From assembly GCF_002086285.1 (NCBI RefSeq), contig NZ_MVHU01000016.1, positions 1 to 64,000 of the forward strand: a DNA stretch of 64,000 nucleotides, in the 5' to 3' direction. The position numbers and the translations under genes were made by a program. The notes below the pieces were generated by a model. It worked only from the letters and a program-made list of their open reading frames with translations, was not told the DNA's origin and did no database searches. This DNA comes from Mycolicibacter kumamotonensis. GTDB taxonomy: Bacteria; Actinomycetota; Actinomycetes; Mycobacteriales; Mycobacteriaceae. This document shows positions 1 through 8,123 of this stretch, in pieces (the stretch's first letter is position 1; every line of letters begins with the position of its first letter).

Positions 1-365
1 GGGCCGGGTTGCGCCGGGGCGGGCGGCGGCGCCGCGGGCGCCTCGGCGGCCGGCGCGGCCGGAGCCGACGGCTTCGCCGCGGGAGCAGCCGGGGCCTCGG
101 CCTTGACGGCCTGGCCGTCGGCGGCTGCGGCCGGCGCGGTCTTGGCCGGGGCCGGGGATTTGGCGGGTGCCTTGGCCGCCGGCTCGTCAGCCTTCGGTGC
201 GGGCTTACCGCCGCCGAACGATTCGCGCAGGCGCCGCGCGACGGGGGCTTCCACCGTCGAGGATGCCGACTTGACGAATTCGCCCTGCTCGCTCAGCCGG
301 GCGAGAACTTCCTTGCTGGTAACACCGAGTTCCTTGGCCAACTCGTGTACGCGGGCCTTTGCCAC
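1..365 (-). CDS. infB: Translation initiation factor IF-2, N-terminal part (cut by window edge)
   Basis: IF-2 is the GTPase that brings initiator tRNA to the 30S subunit and promotes subunit joining. Only the first ~121 residues are inside the window. They show the conserved N-terminal IF2_N helix-turn region ([13 protein letters not shown], then [10 protein letters not shown]), followed by a long Ala/Pro/Lys-rich linker typical of actinobacterial IF-2. The GTPase domains lie beyond the left edge. The start is GTG at 365, preceded by AGGAG. It is the last gene seen in the rimP-nusA-ylxR-infB operon; a 77-bp gap separates it from ylxR. The assignment is secure from operon context and the N-terminus. 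Confidence 0.93.
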   Translation of the reverse strand, partial: MAKARVHELAKELGVTSKEVLARLSEQGEFVKSASSTVEAPVARRLRESFGGGKPAPKADEPAAKAPAKSPAPAKTAPAAAADGQAVKAEAPAAPAAKPSAPAAPAAEAPAAPPPAPAQPG

Positions 366-442
366 TACTTCTCCTGTCTATGAGGCGACAGCGGTGGTGG
401 GCCGCGCCTCGGGTTTAGCTATGACGCATGGTCATCGGGACT

Positions 443-808
443 TCACGGTGTGCTCATGTTCTTCGCTACCTGTTCTGTTAGCCGGGGCGGCGAGCCGATC
501 TGGCGATCGAAGTACTCCTCCACCCCGGATACATCCGGGGAACCGCTGATCCGCAGCGCGTGCGCGAACGCTCGTCGCCGGATCGCCGCCTGCAGGCACT
601 GCGGCGCGGGATGCAGCCACGCACCCCGTCCCGGCTGGTTGCCCGCCGTGTCGACGGTGACGGCATCGTTGCCGTTCCCTGACACAGCGACCACCCGAAG
701 CAATTCGACGGCCAACTCGCGTTTCCGGCAGCCGACACACGTGCGCACCGGTCCCTGCGGGGAGCGGTGCGTCCGCGAGCCGGTCGTCGGAGTCTCGCGC
801 TGGATCAC
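443..808 (-). CDS. ylxR: YlxR-family RNA-binding protein (DUF448)
   Basis: This is a 121-residue protein with the family signature RTCVGCRK near residue 22 and a basic C-terminal half. It is the usual partner between nusA and infB in bacteria, and the equivalent of Rv2840c. Structures of the family suggest an RNA-binding fold, and its exact role in transcription/translation coupling is unsettled. The GTG start at 808 gives an N-terminus (VIQR...) matching the mycobacterial family. The odd point is that 75 bp and a foreign-looking secreted-protein gene separate it from nusA instead of the usual tight coupling. Confidence 0.88.
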   Translation of the reverse strand: MIQRETPTTGSRTHRSPQGPVRTCVGCRKRELAVELLRVVAVSGNGNDAVTVDTAGNQPGRGAWLHPAPQCLQAAIRRRAFAHALRISGSPDVSGVEEYFDRQIGSPPRLTEQVAKNMSTP

Positions 809-883
809 GGCTCAGTCTACCCATACCGCGACCGTCATCCGAACACGCTCAGTACCGCCGGTCGCCGCCCGCCGCGCAGCGGC

Positions 884-1513
884 TCAGAACAGGGTGCCGA
901 TATCCAGCAACTGGCCCAGATCCGCCAGCCAGCCGGTGTCGGCGGCGTTCGTATCGAACGAGCTGGACAGGTCTGGCGTCTCCCCGGCGAGCTGACCCAG
1001 GGTGGCTTCCGCCGTCGACGTCTCCTGAGGGAAGGTGTCGAAAAGCGGCACGACGTTGTTGAACAGCGTGACGTAGTCGGATGTCCCCTCCGGATTCTGG
1101 ATGTAATGATTCCCGAAGATCGTTAGATAGCCGCCGAGCGCTGCGACCGTCTGGAGTGAGAAGTTCTCGTCCACCGATCCGGTCCACGCCGAGGCGCTAC
1201 CGGTGCCATCGGTGATCTCGTCGCGCAAGTCGTTGACGGCCAGGAAGGGAATACCGCCGCCCCAGCTGGTGCGCGTAACGCCGAACGTCCCGACGATGTC
1301 GCCGCTGTCGTCGGCGACGTTGTAAGGCCAGGTCACCTGGTGGTACTGGAAGTACGGCGCGAAGTCGTCGAAATCGATGACGCCCGTGGGCGTCCCCGGT
1401 GCAGAGACAATGCCGGGTGGCAGGGTATCAGCGGCCGCGAGACCGGCCGGGCCGGCGAAGAGCGAGGCACCCAGACCGGCGCCGATGGCAAACACAAATC
1501 GATGACCATTCAT
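884..1513 (-). CDS. Secreted protein of unknown function inserted between nusA and ylxR
   Basis: About 209 residues. The start is taken at the ATG at 1513 because GGGGGA lies 8 bases upstream; an in-frame ATG at 1522 is possible. The N-terminus is a Sec signal peptide (short basic start, hydrophobic core, cleavage likely after LAAA near residue 28). The mature part is acidic, rich in Asp/Thr/aromatics, lacks cysteine, and has an 'FDDFAPYFQYHQVTWPY' stretch typical of beta-rich mycobacterial exported proteins. I do not recognise a domain. It is oriented with the operon but has no homologue at this place in M. tuberculosis gene order, so it is probably an insertion. Function unknown. Confidence 0.7.
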   Translation of the reverse strand: MNGHRFVFAIGAGLGASLFAGPAGLAAADTLPPGIVSAPGTPTGVIDFDDFAPYFQYHQVTWPYNVADDSGDIVGTFGVTRTSWGGGIPFLAVNDLRDEITDGTGSASAWTGSVDENFSLQTVAALGGYLTIFGNHYIQNPEGTSDYVTLFNNVVPLFDTFPQETSTAEATLGQLAGETPDLSSSFDTNAADTGWLADLGQLLDIGTLF

Positions 1514-1642
1514 GACTAACATCCCCCGTACGACTCGCGTTCAGTCATGACGCTCGATTATGAACGTGAATCGACGTTACGCCACATACAGGAAATCAGC
1601 CGGGCAATTCCCAGGATTTACGGACGCGACAAAAAAGAATGT
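1514..1642. other. AT-richer gap between the secreted-protein gene and nusA
   Basis: This 129-bp stretch is clearly less GC-rich than its surroundings (runs such as GACAAAAAAGAATG near 1627-1640 and TCATGACGCTCGATTATGAACG near 1546). It contains no gene. It may hold a private promoter for the inserted secreted-protein gene, or mark the joint of an insertion. No confident -10/-35 pair was chosen. Confidence 0.4.
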
Positions 1643-2665
1643 TTATCCGGCAACGTGGTCGGGTTCGCTGTCCGAGGGGGTCGGCGCGTCGCTACGGATG
1701 TCGATGCGCCAGCCGGTGAGCCGGGCCGCCAACCGGGCGTTCTGGCCCTCCTTGCCGATGGCCAGCGACAGCTGAAAGTCCGGAACCACCACCCGGGCCG
1801 CACGCGCCGCCTGGTCGATCACGGTCACCGACATCACCTTGGCCGGCGACAAGGCGTTGCCGACGAAACGCGCCGGGTCCTCGTCGTAGTCGATGATGTC
1901 GATCTTCTCGCCGGCCAGCTCGCTCATCACGTTGCGCACCCGCTGGCCCATCGGGCCGATGCAGGCGCCCTTGGCGTTGAGCCCGGGAACCTGCGAGGCC
2001 ACCGCGATCTTGGACCGGTGCCCGGCTTCACGGGCGACCGCGACGATCTCCACCGACCCGTCGGCGATCTCGGGCACCTCCAGGGCGAACAGTTTGCGCA
2101 CCAGGTTGGGGTGGGTGCGAGACAGCTCGATACGCGGTTCACGCAGCCCTCTGGTCACCCCGATCACGTAGCAGCGCAGCCGGTCGCCGTGCTCGTAGCC
2201 TTCGCCGGGCGCCTGCTCGGCGGGCCGGATGACACCGTCGAATCCCTTGGCTTCGGTGCCCAGCCGAACCACCACGACGCCACGGGCGTTCTCCCGGGCG
2301 TCGCGCTGCACGACGCCGGCGACGATGTCGCCTTCCCGCGCCGAGAACTCGCCGTAGGCCTTCTCGTTCTCGGCGTCACGCAGCCGCTGCAGGATCACCT
2401 GCCGGGCGGTGGTCGCCGCGATGCGGCCGAAGCCCTCGGGAGTGTCGTCGTATTCGCTGATGATATTGCCGTCGGCGTCGGTCTCGCGGGCCAGCACGCG
2501 CACCATTCCGGTCTTGCGGTCGACCTCGATGACCGCGTCGGCCTGATGCCCCTCGGTGTGCCGGTAGGCGGTGAGCAACGCCGATTTGATCGTCTCCACC
2601 ACTACGTCGACCGAGATGCCTTTGTCGGCTTCGATCGCGTGCAGCGCGGCCATGTCGATGTTCAT
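1643..2665 (-). CDS. nusA: Transcription termination/antitermination factor NusA
   Basis: NusA binds RNA polymerase and nascent RNA and modulates pausing, termination and rRNA antitermination. The 340-residue protein has the N-terminal RNAP-binding domain (1-100), an S1 domain (about 105-185) and two KH domains with GxxG loops (IGPMG near 237 and [14 protein letters not shown] near 303). It lacks the acidic C-terminal repeats of E. coli NusA, as is normal for mycobacteria (Rv2841c is about the same length). The ATG at 2665 overlaps the rimP stop (ATGA), indicating translational coupling. Confidence 0.97.
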   Translation of the reverse strand: MNIDMAALHAIEADKGISVDVVVETIKSALLTAYRHTEGHQADAVIEVDRKTGMVRVLARETDADGNIISEYDDTPEGFGRIAATTARQVILQRLRDAENEKAYGEFSAREGDIVAGVVQRDARENARGVVVVRLGTEAKGFDGVIRPAEQAPGEGYEHGDRLRCYVIGVTRGLREPRIELSRTHPNLVRKLFALEVPEIADGSVEIVAVAREAGHRSKIAVASQVPGLNAKGACIGPMGQRVRNVMSELAGEKIDIIDYDEDPARFVGNALSPAKVMSVTVIDQAARAARVVVPDFQLSLAIGKEGQNARLAARLTGWRIDIRSDAPTPSDSEPDHVAG

Positions 2666-3195
2666 CCGCCCGCCTCCGTTCCCGCATCGGTGGCCTGCCG
2701 GCCCGTCAACTCCAACTCACGTTCGCTCGGCGGCGAGAATTCGACTTGCACCACCGCTTTGCTGATCTCGCTCAGCGGAAGCCGGCGCCGGTTCCAGTCC
2801 CGCCCGGCGCGCACCACCAGCGTCACGACGTCGTCCTCGACGACTCCCACCCGTCCGGTCACGGCGGTCCCGTCGGACAAGGTCACCTCGACCTTGCGGC
2901 CGTGAGCGCGCCGAAAATGTTTGGGCGTGGTCAACGGCCGCTGCACACCGGGGGAGCTGACCTCCAGCACGTACTGCCCGTCGAAGTTCAGGCCGTCCAG
3001 CAGATCCGACGCCGAGCGCGACAACGCCGCGGCGGTGTCGAGGTCCAGCGGGGTGTCGCCGTCGGCGACCACGGTGATGCGCGGCAGCGGCGCATGCTCG
3101 TCGACGACGACGTCTTCGATCTCATATCCGGCGCGCGTGAACTCAGCGTCGAGCAGCTCGATCACCTGCGTCTGCGAAGGTAGCCGGGTGGCCAC
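2662..3195 (-). CDS. rimP: Ribosome maturation factor RimP
   Basis: RimP assists 30S subunit maturation. The 177-residue form begins at GTG 3195, chosen because GAGGAG lies just upstream and because the resulting VATRLPSQ start matches the mycobacterial family. An upstream-extended open frame to 3315 is not needed. It shows the N-terminal alpha/beta domain ([10 protein letters not shown], then ITVVADGD), the conserved [12 protein letters not shown] motif near residue 90, and a C-terminal SH3-like domain. It is the first gene of the nusA operon, divergent from the lipoprotein gene at 3370. Confidence 0.94.
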   Translation of the reverse strand: MATRLPSQTQVIELLDAEFTRAGYEIEDVVVDEHAPLPRITVVADGDTPLDLDTAAALSRSASDLLDGLNFDGQYVLEVSSPGVQRPLTTPKHFRRAHGRKVEVTLSDGTAVTGRVGVVEDDVVTLVVRAGRDWNRRRLPLSEISKAVVQVEFSPPSERELELTGRQATDAGTEAGG

Positions 3196-3369
3196 GGCGA
3201 GCTCCTCATCTTGAGTTGTCTCCGACGTCGCGTTCCCACGCGCCAGGCGCGGCCGGGAACCAGCCACCAACGATACGCCGTGACGTGCACAGCCACAGCA
3301 AACCGGGAAAAGCACCGCCGTGTGTCAGTCGGCCACGCCGCGTCCCTCCGGCGGCATCGGGGTGGCAGG
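3196..3369. promoter_or_regulatory. Divergent intergenic region rimP / Tat lipoprotein, with a hairpin
   Basis: This 174-bp gap must hold the promoter of the rimP-nusA-infB operon (minus strand) and that of the lipoprotein gene (plus strand). A GC-rich inverted repeat, GTTCCC at 3232-3237 with GGGAAC at 3255-3260 and further complementary GCGC/CGCG inside, would form a hairpin in the rimP leader RNA. No clear -10/-35 boxes were identified. Confidence 0.4.
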
Positions 3370-3888
3370 ATGTCTCAGGTGTCCGGCCCCCTGACCGCCC
3401 TCGACCGGCGGCGCGTGCTGACCGGCGCCGGGATGCTCGCTCTGATCGCCCTGGCGGCGCCGGCGTGCGGCCACTCCCCGACCCCGCCGGCCGTCGACGA
3501 CCTGGAAGCGCAGCGGCAGGTGGCCTTGCGCGACAGTGAACTGGCCGCCGCGGCCGGCGCCGCGCTGACCGGGCCGGGTTCCCAGGCGCTGGCAGCGGCC
3601 CTGGATCAGGTGGCGCTGGAACGGGCCGAACACGCCCGGGCGCTGGCCACCGAGATCGCCCGGGCCGCCGGCAGGCCCGCCCCGGAGACCACCGAGACCA
3701 CCACCTCGGCCAGCACCCCGGACGGGCCCGCACCCACGGTGTCTCAAGTGGTCAACGCCCTGCGGGCGGCGGCCGAGGGCGCCGGGAAGCTGGCCATCGC
3801 CTCGTCGGGCTACCGGGCCGGGCTGCTTGCCTCCATCGCCGCGGCCTGCACGGCCTCCTACGCGGTCGCATTGGTGACGCAGTCATGA
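3370..3888 (+). CDS. Predicted Tat-exported lipoprotein, alanine-rich (Rv2843-like position)
   Basis: This is a 172-residue, Ala-rich protein. Residues 11-33 form a twin-arginine lipoprotein signal: RRRVLTGAGM, a hydrophobic stretch, then a lipobox-like LAAPAC with Cys as the first mature residue. The mature part is helical with conserved Glu/His (ALERAEHARAL) and resembles a ferritin-like four-helix fold, as does its neighbour. The ATG at 3370 has GGCAGG just upstream. The gene overlaps the next by 4 bases (ATGA). It corresponds in position to Rv2843. Substrate or cofactor is unknown, and the Tat call is inference from the motif. Confidence 0.72.
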   Translation: MSQVSGPLTALDRRRVLTGAGMLALIALAAPACGHSPTPPAVDDLEAQRQVALRDSELAAAAGAALTGPGSQALAAALDQVALERAEHARALATEIARAAGRPAPETTETTTSASTPDGPAPTVSQVVNALRAAAEGAGKLAIASSGYRAGLLASIAAACTASYAVALVTQS

Positions 3889-4343
3889 CCTCGGTCGAAC
3901 CCAGCGCGCTCAGCGGCCCCGACGCCGCCCTGTGCGATGCCCTGGCCACCGAATACGGGGTCGTCTACGGCTACGGAATGGTGTCGGCGTACTCGCTACC
4001 GGAGTTCAACGACCTGGTGGTTCCCACCATCCGTCAGCATCGCGACCGCCGGGACCGGACCATCGCGATCCTGCGGGCCCGCTCGATTGCCATTCCGCCC
4101 GCCGCCGCCGGATACCAGCTGCCTTTGCCCCTGACCACGTCCGACGACGCCCTGCGGCTGGCGGTCCGGATGGAAAACGACACCGCGACCGCCTGGCGCG
4201 CCGTCGTCGAACAGGCCCGGGAGCCCTCGGACCGGGAGTTCGCGGCAACCGCGCTGGGCCAAAGCGCGGTGCTGGCCGCGCACTGGAACCAGGCATTGGG
4301 CAATTGGCCGATCACCCGGGCATTCCCGGGCGGGCAGGATTGA
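3885..4343 (+). CDS. DUF4439 ferritin-like protein (Rv2844-like)
   Basis: 152 residues, with no signal peptide or membrane segment. The sequence suits the DUF4439 ferritin-like family of actinobacteria: helical, with ALATEYGVVYGYG near residue 20, an IRQHRDRRD segment near 50 and AAHWNQALG near the C-terminus. It is translationally coupled to the preceding lipoprotein, so the two probably act together, perhaps as cytoplasmic and exported halves of one function. Metal-binding residues of true ferritins are not obvious. Function unknown. Confidence 0.7.
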   Translation: MTSVEPSALSGPDAALCDALATEYGVVYGYGMVSAYSLPEFNDLVVPTIRQHRDRRDRTIAILRARSIAIPPAAAGYQLPLPLTTSDDALRLAVRMENDTATAWRAVVEQAREPSDREFAATALGQSAVLAAHWNQALGNWPITRAFPGGQD

Positions 4344-4370
4344 GCGAAGCCGAACGAGAGGAGCGGACCG

Positions 4371-4688
4371 ATGCCGGTATCGAAAGCAGGTGTGCTGGCG
4401 GCCGCGGCCGGAGCCCTGATGGGCCTAGCCGCCGGGCCGGCCGGCGCATGGCCGATCCCCTACACTCCCGAGGACACCAGGTACCTCGACGCGACCCGCG
4501 GCAACTTTCCCGGCGACGACGACCAGCTGTTGCTGGCCGGCAAGCAGGCGTGCCGCCTGCTCTACACCGGCCAGCCGTCGAATGCGGTGATCGACCAGGT
4601 GGCCGGGCAGTACGGGGCCAGCCCCGAACAGGCCGCCACCGTGGTGCGCGCGGCGCGCAGCACCATGTGCACCCAGGCGCCGGGTTAG
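4371..4688 (+). CDS. Small secreted DUF732 protein
   Basis: 105 residues with a clear Sec signal peptide (residues 1-26, ending GPAGA-WP) and a mature DUF732 domain: QACRLL and STMCTQ supply two cysteines that probably form a disulfide. DUF732 proteins are common exported mycobacterial proteins of unknown role. The AGAGGAG-type site just upstream supports the ATG at 4371. Its TAG stop overlaps the TAA stop of the convergent proS within the 4-base sequence TTAG (4685-4688). Confidence 0.82.
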   Translation: MPVSKAGVLAAAAGALMGLAAGPAGAWPIPYTPEDTRYLDATRGNFPGDDDQLLLAGKQACRLLYTGQPSNAVIDQVAGQYGASPEQAATVVRAARSTMCTQAPG

Positions 4689-6439
4689 CCGTCCCCGCGA
4701 ACCGCGGCGAGGATCTGCCCGGCCAGGTCGGCGCCGACGGACAGCTCGCGGGTCTGCCCGGAGAAGCGGTCCCGCAGTTCGACGATCCCGTCGGCCCAGC
4801 CGCGACCCAGCACGACGATCCACGGCACGCCGAGCAGCTCGGCGTCCTTGAACTTCACTCCCGGTGAGGCCTGCCGGTCATCGAACAGCACCTCCATGCC
4901 GAGCCGGTCGAGCTCGGCGGCCAGTTCCGTCGCACCGGTGCGGGCGGCCTCGTCCTTGTTGGCGATCACCAGGTGCACGTCGAACGGTGCGACCTGCGAC
5001 GGCCAGCGCAGACCCAGCTCGTCGTGCTGTTGTTCGGCGATGACGGCGACCAGCCGGGACACGCCGACACCGTAGGAGCCCATGGTGAGGCGCACCGGGC
5101 GCCCGTCCTCGCCGAGGACGTCGGCGGTGAACGCGTCGGTGTATTTGCGGCCGAGCTGGAAGATGTGGGCGATCTCGATGCCGCGGGCGCTGACCAGCGT
5201 GCCTTTCCCATCCGGGGACGGGTCGCCGTCGCGGACCTCGGCGGCTTCGATGGTGCCGTCGGCGGTGAAATCACGTCCGGCCACCAGCCCGACGACATGC
5301 TTCCCGGGCTGGTCGGCGCCGGTGATCCAACTGGTGCCGTCCACCACGCGCGGGTCGACCAGATACCGGATATCGTTGTCCTGCAATGCTTTCGGCCCTA
5401 TATAGCCCTTGACCAAGAACGGGTGCCTGGCGAAATCCTCGTCGGACAGCAAGGCGTACTCGGAGGGTTCCAGAGCCGCGCCCAGCCGCTTCTCGTCGAC
5501 CTCCCGGTCGCCGGGCACCCCGATGCCCAGCAGCTCCCATTCCCCGTCGGGCTGGCGCACCTTGAGCAGCACGTTCTTGAGGGTGTCGGCGGCGGTGACG
5601 GTGCGGCCCAGGCCGGCGCCGTTGGCCCAGTCCACCAGGGTCGCGATCGTCGGGGTGTCGCCGGTGTCGTATACCTGGGCGGCCGGTAGGCCCTCGATCG
5701 GTTGCGGCTGTGGACGTGCGGTGGTCACCGCCTCGACGTTGGCGGCGTAGCCGGACTCCGGGCAGCGCACGAAGGTGTCCTCACCGACCTCGCTTTCGGC
5801 CAGGAACTCCTCGGAGGCCGAACCGCCCATCGCGCCAGACACCGCGGAGACGATCACGTAGCGCACCTGCAGACGGTCGAAGATCCGTTGGTAGGCCTCG
5901 CGGTGCGCGTCGTAGGCGGCCGCCAGTCCGGCGTCGTCGACGTCGAAGGAGTAGGAGTCCTTCATCACGAACTCGCGGCCCCGCAGGATGCCGGCCCGCG
6001 GCCGCGCCTCGTCGCGGTACTTGGTCTGGATCTGGTAGAGCAGCACCGGGAAATCCTTGTAGGAGCCGTACTCCCCCTTGACCGTCAGGGTGAACATTTC
6101 CTCGTGGGTGGGCCCGAGTAGGTAGTCATTGCGGCGGCGGTCCTGCAGCCGGAACATGGTGTCGCCGTACTCGGTCCAGCGGTTGGTGGCCTCGTACGGG
6201 GCGCGCGGCAGCAGCGCTGGCAGCAGGATCTCCTGACCGCCGATGGCGTTCATCTCCTCGCGCACCACCCGTTCGATGTTGCGCAGCACCCGCAGACCCA
6301 GCGGCAGCCAGCTGTACAGTCCGGGGGCGACCGGGCGGATGTAGCCGGCCCGGATCAGCAGCTTGTGGCTGGGCACTTCGGCATCGGCGGGGTCGTCGCG
6401 CAGCGTGCGCAAGAACAGCTGGGACATCCGGGTGATCAC
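4685..6439 (-). CDS. proS: Prolyl-tRNA synthetase
   Basis: This enzyme charges tRNA-Pro. The 584-residue protein is the bacterial (E. coli-type) form with class II motifs (GPTHEEMFT, and [12 protein letters not shown]) and the editing insertion between motifs 2 and 3 (about residues 225-405), followed by a C-terminal anticodon-binding domain ([31 protein letters not shown]). GTG 6439 is preferred over the upstream ATG at 6484 because the N-terminus ([12 protein letters not shown]) then matches the mycobacterial family. It sits 3' of the efpA-type genes, separated by 96 bp containing an inverted repeat. Confidence 0.97.
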   Translation of the reverse strand: MITRMSQLFLRTLRDDPADAEVPSHKLLIRAGYIRPVAPGLYSWLPLGLRVLRNIERVVREEMNAIGGQEILLPALLPRAPYEATNRWTEYGDTMFRLQDRRRNDYLLGPTHEEMFTLTVKGEYGSYKDFPVLLYQIQTKYRDEARPRAGILRGREFVMKDSYSFDVDDAGLAAAYDAHREAYQRIFDRLQVRYVIVSAVSGAMGGSASEEFLAESEVGEDTFVRCPESGYAANVEAVTTARPQPQPIEGLPAAQVYDTGDTPTIATLVDWANGAGLGRTVTAADTLKNVLLKVRQPDGEWELLGIGVPGDREVDEKRLGAALEPSEYALLSDEDFARHPFLVKGYIGPKALQDNDIRYLVDPRVVDGTSWITGADQPGKHVVGLVAGRDFTADGTIEAAEVRDGDPSPDGKGTLVSARGIEIAHIFQLGRKYTDAFTADVLGEDGRPVRLTMGSYGVGVSRLVAVIAEQQHDELGLRWPSQVAPFDVHLVIANKDEAARTGATELAAELDRLGMEVLFDDRQASPGVKFKDAELLGVPWIVVLGRGWADGIVELRDRFSGQTRELSVGADLAGQILAAVRGDG

Positions 6440-6466
6440 AGCGGGAGAGCTTATCTTCAGCCGCGG

Positions 6467-6518
6467 GCAGACGCGGACTCGCACTCGTAGAGCCCGCGGG
6501 GTGCGATTCTGCGTCTGC
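6467..6518. repeat. Intergenic inverted repeat, copy 1 of a dispersed hairpin
   Basis: The arms are at 6467-6484 (GCAGACGCGGACTCGCAC) and 6501-6518 (GTGCGATTCTGCGTCTGC). They pair at 16 of 18 positions, one further being a G-U wobble in RNA, around a 16-base loop. The element lies after the broken efpA-type gene and before proS. A second copy with nearly the same arms is at 63449-63502, so this is a small dispersed family and not a chance palindrome. A role as transcription terminator for the MFS gene is plausible. Confidence 0.7.
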
Positions 6519-6535
6519 TCGCCCGGGCGAGCCGG

Positions 6536-8072
6536 CTACAGCTCTCCGGCCTCCACGGCATCCCGGGTGTGCTGGGCGCGGGCGACCTGGTCGGCGGAGA
6601 ACCCGATGAGTAACGCCGCCGCGCCGACCAGGACCGCGATCGCGGCCACCCACAGCAGCGAATAGGTGTAGCCGGCGCCGAGCGCGTCCAGCTGCGCCGG
6701 GGTCATGTTCTTGACCGGGCCGCTGACGCCGCCCAGATACAGCGTCCGGGACGTCTGCACGGCCTGGATGACCACCAGCACCACCGGACCGCCGAGGTTG
6801 TAGACCATCAGCGTGATGGCCGAAACGGGCCCGATCTCACGTGGTCCGACTTCGGTGAGCGCGCACAGCGGCAACACCACGGCGATGATCCCGATGCCCA
6901 GGCCGCCCACCACGATCGGCGCGAAAAGGTCTGGGAAATAAGGGATATTTCGGGTCAATGTGGAGCCGTAGAGCATGGCGCCCAAGACCAGCGCCCCGCC
7001 GCCGATGACCAGCCAGCGCGGTGCGATCAGCGATGCCAGCCGGGCTGCCAGCACCGTGCCCAGGCCGAAGGCCAGCGCGAACGGGATGAACGAGATGCCG
7101 GCCCGCAAGGCCGAGTATCCCAGCACGTCCTGCACCAGCAACGCGATCATCACCGTCAGCGTCAGCATCACCCCACCGGCCAGAAACAGTGAGACGAACG
7201 TCATCACCCGGGTGCGGTTGTCGAATACCGCGGCCGGCACCAGCGGGTTGACCGCAGCGCGCTCGACGGCGACGAACGCCCCGATGAACACCACCGCGGC
7301 GAGGCCGGCGCCGAAGACCAGCGGCCCCTTCCAGCCGTGCGGCGAGGCCGGCGCCGAAGACCAGCGGCCCCTTCCAGCCGTGCGGCGGGCCCTGGGTGAA
7401 GACCAGCACAGCAGCACTGCAGCCGGCAGTCGCCAGCAGCGCCCCGGGAAGATCGAGGGTGAGCCGCTCGCGGTCGGTTTCGGTCACCCGCGCCACCGCG
7501 ACCGCGATGATGGCGATGCCGATCGGGATGTTGATCAGGAACGCCAGCCGCCACGAGACCACGGTCAAGGCGCCGCCGAGCACTAGTCCGAGCACCGAGC
7601 CGATACCCTGCATGGCCGCCGAGACCGCCATCGCCTGGTTTCGGGCCCGCCCGACCGCATACGTGGTCGCGATGAGCGCCAGGCCGGTCGGGGCGGCCAC
7701 CGCGGCCCCGATGCCCTGCACGGCCCGGGCCGCGATCAAGGTGACGGATTCGGTGGCCACCCCGCACACCAACGACGCGATGGTGAACAGCCCGACGCCG
7801 GACACGAACGCCCGCTTCTGACCGATGGCGTCGCCGACCCGCCCGCCGAGCAGCAGCAGTCCGCCGAAGGTCAGTACGTAGGCGGTGATGACCCAGCTCT
7901 TGGCGGCATCGGAGAGGTCCAGGTCGGCCTGCATCCGCGGCAGGGCCACCACGACGATCGTGCCGTCCAGCGTCGACATCAGCTGCATGCCGGTGATCGC
8001 CACGATGGCGATGCCGAGCACGCTGGACGACAACGGCTGACCGGCCGATGGGGACCTACCCGGCGCGGCCAT
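6536..8072 (-). pseudogene. EfpA-type MFS transporter paralogue, frameshifted by a 43-bp tandem duplication
   Basis: A 14-TM major facilitator drug/H+ antiporter closely resembling the intact neighbour at 8124-9704. The N-terminal half reads from ATG 8072 (MFS motif GGRVGDAIGQKR near residue 80) to FTQGPPHGWKGPLVFGAGLAA. The C-terminal half continues in another frame to the stop at 6536 (GEL end). The shift coincides with a 43-bp tandem duplication (7299-7341 and 7342-7384). Removing one copy restores a single 497-residue frame exactly (1537-43=1494 bp). This is either a recent inactivation, a reversible slippage site, or a sequencing/assembly artefact. Confidence 0.85.
7299..7384. repeat. 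43-bp tandem duplication breaking the efpA paralogue
   Basis: Two adjacent identical 43-base units start at 7299 and 7342; the match at offset 43 extends over 49 positions (7296-7344 against 7339-7387). Because 43 is not a multiple of three, it shifts the reading frame of the MFS gene. On the coding strand each unit encodes the HGWKGPLVFGAGLA segment. Perfect identity argues for a very recent event or an artefact. Confidence 0.9.
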
Positions 8073-8123
8073 AAGACGCCAGCTTAACGACGGGGCGACC
8101 CGTCAACGCGGCGTCGAGCGAAG

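Noticed and set aside
1547..2905. 452-codon open frame on the plus strand opposite nusA
   Set aside because: It is a mirror frame of a high-GC coding region. Its composition (His/Asp/Val/Gly-rich) and lack of any domain or ribosome-binding site contrast with the clear NusA on the other strand.
6536..7417. A separate 293-residue MFS half-gene with its own ATG at 7417
   Set aside because: The first ~30 residues after that ATG come from reading the duplicated DNA out of frame; homology starts only at HGWKGPLVF. It is the second half of the frameshifted gene.
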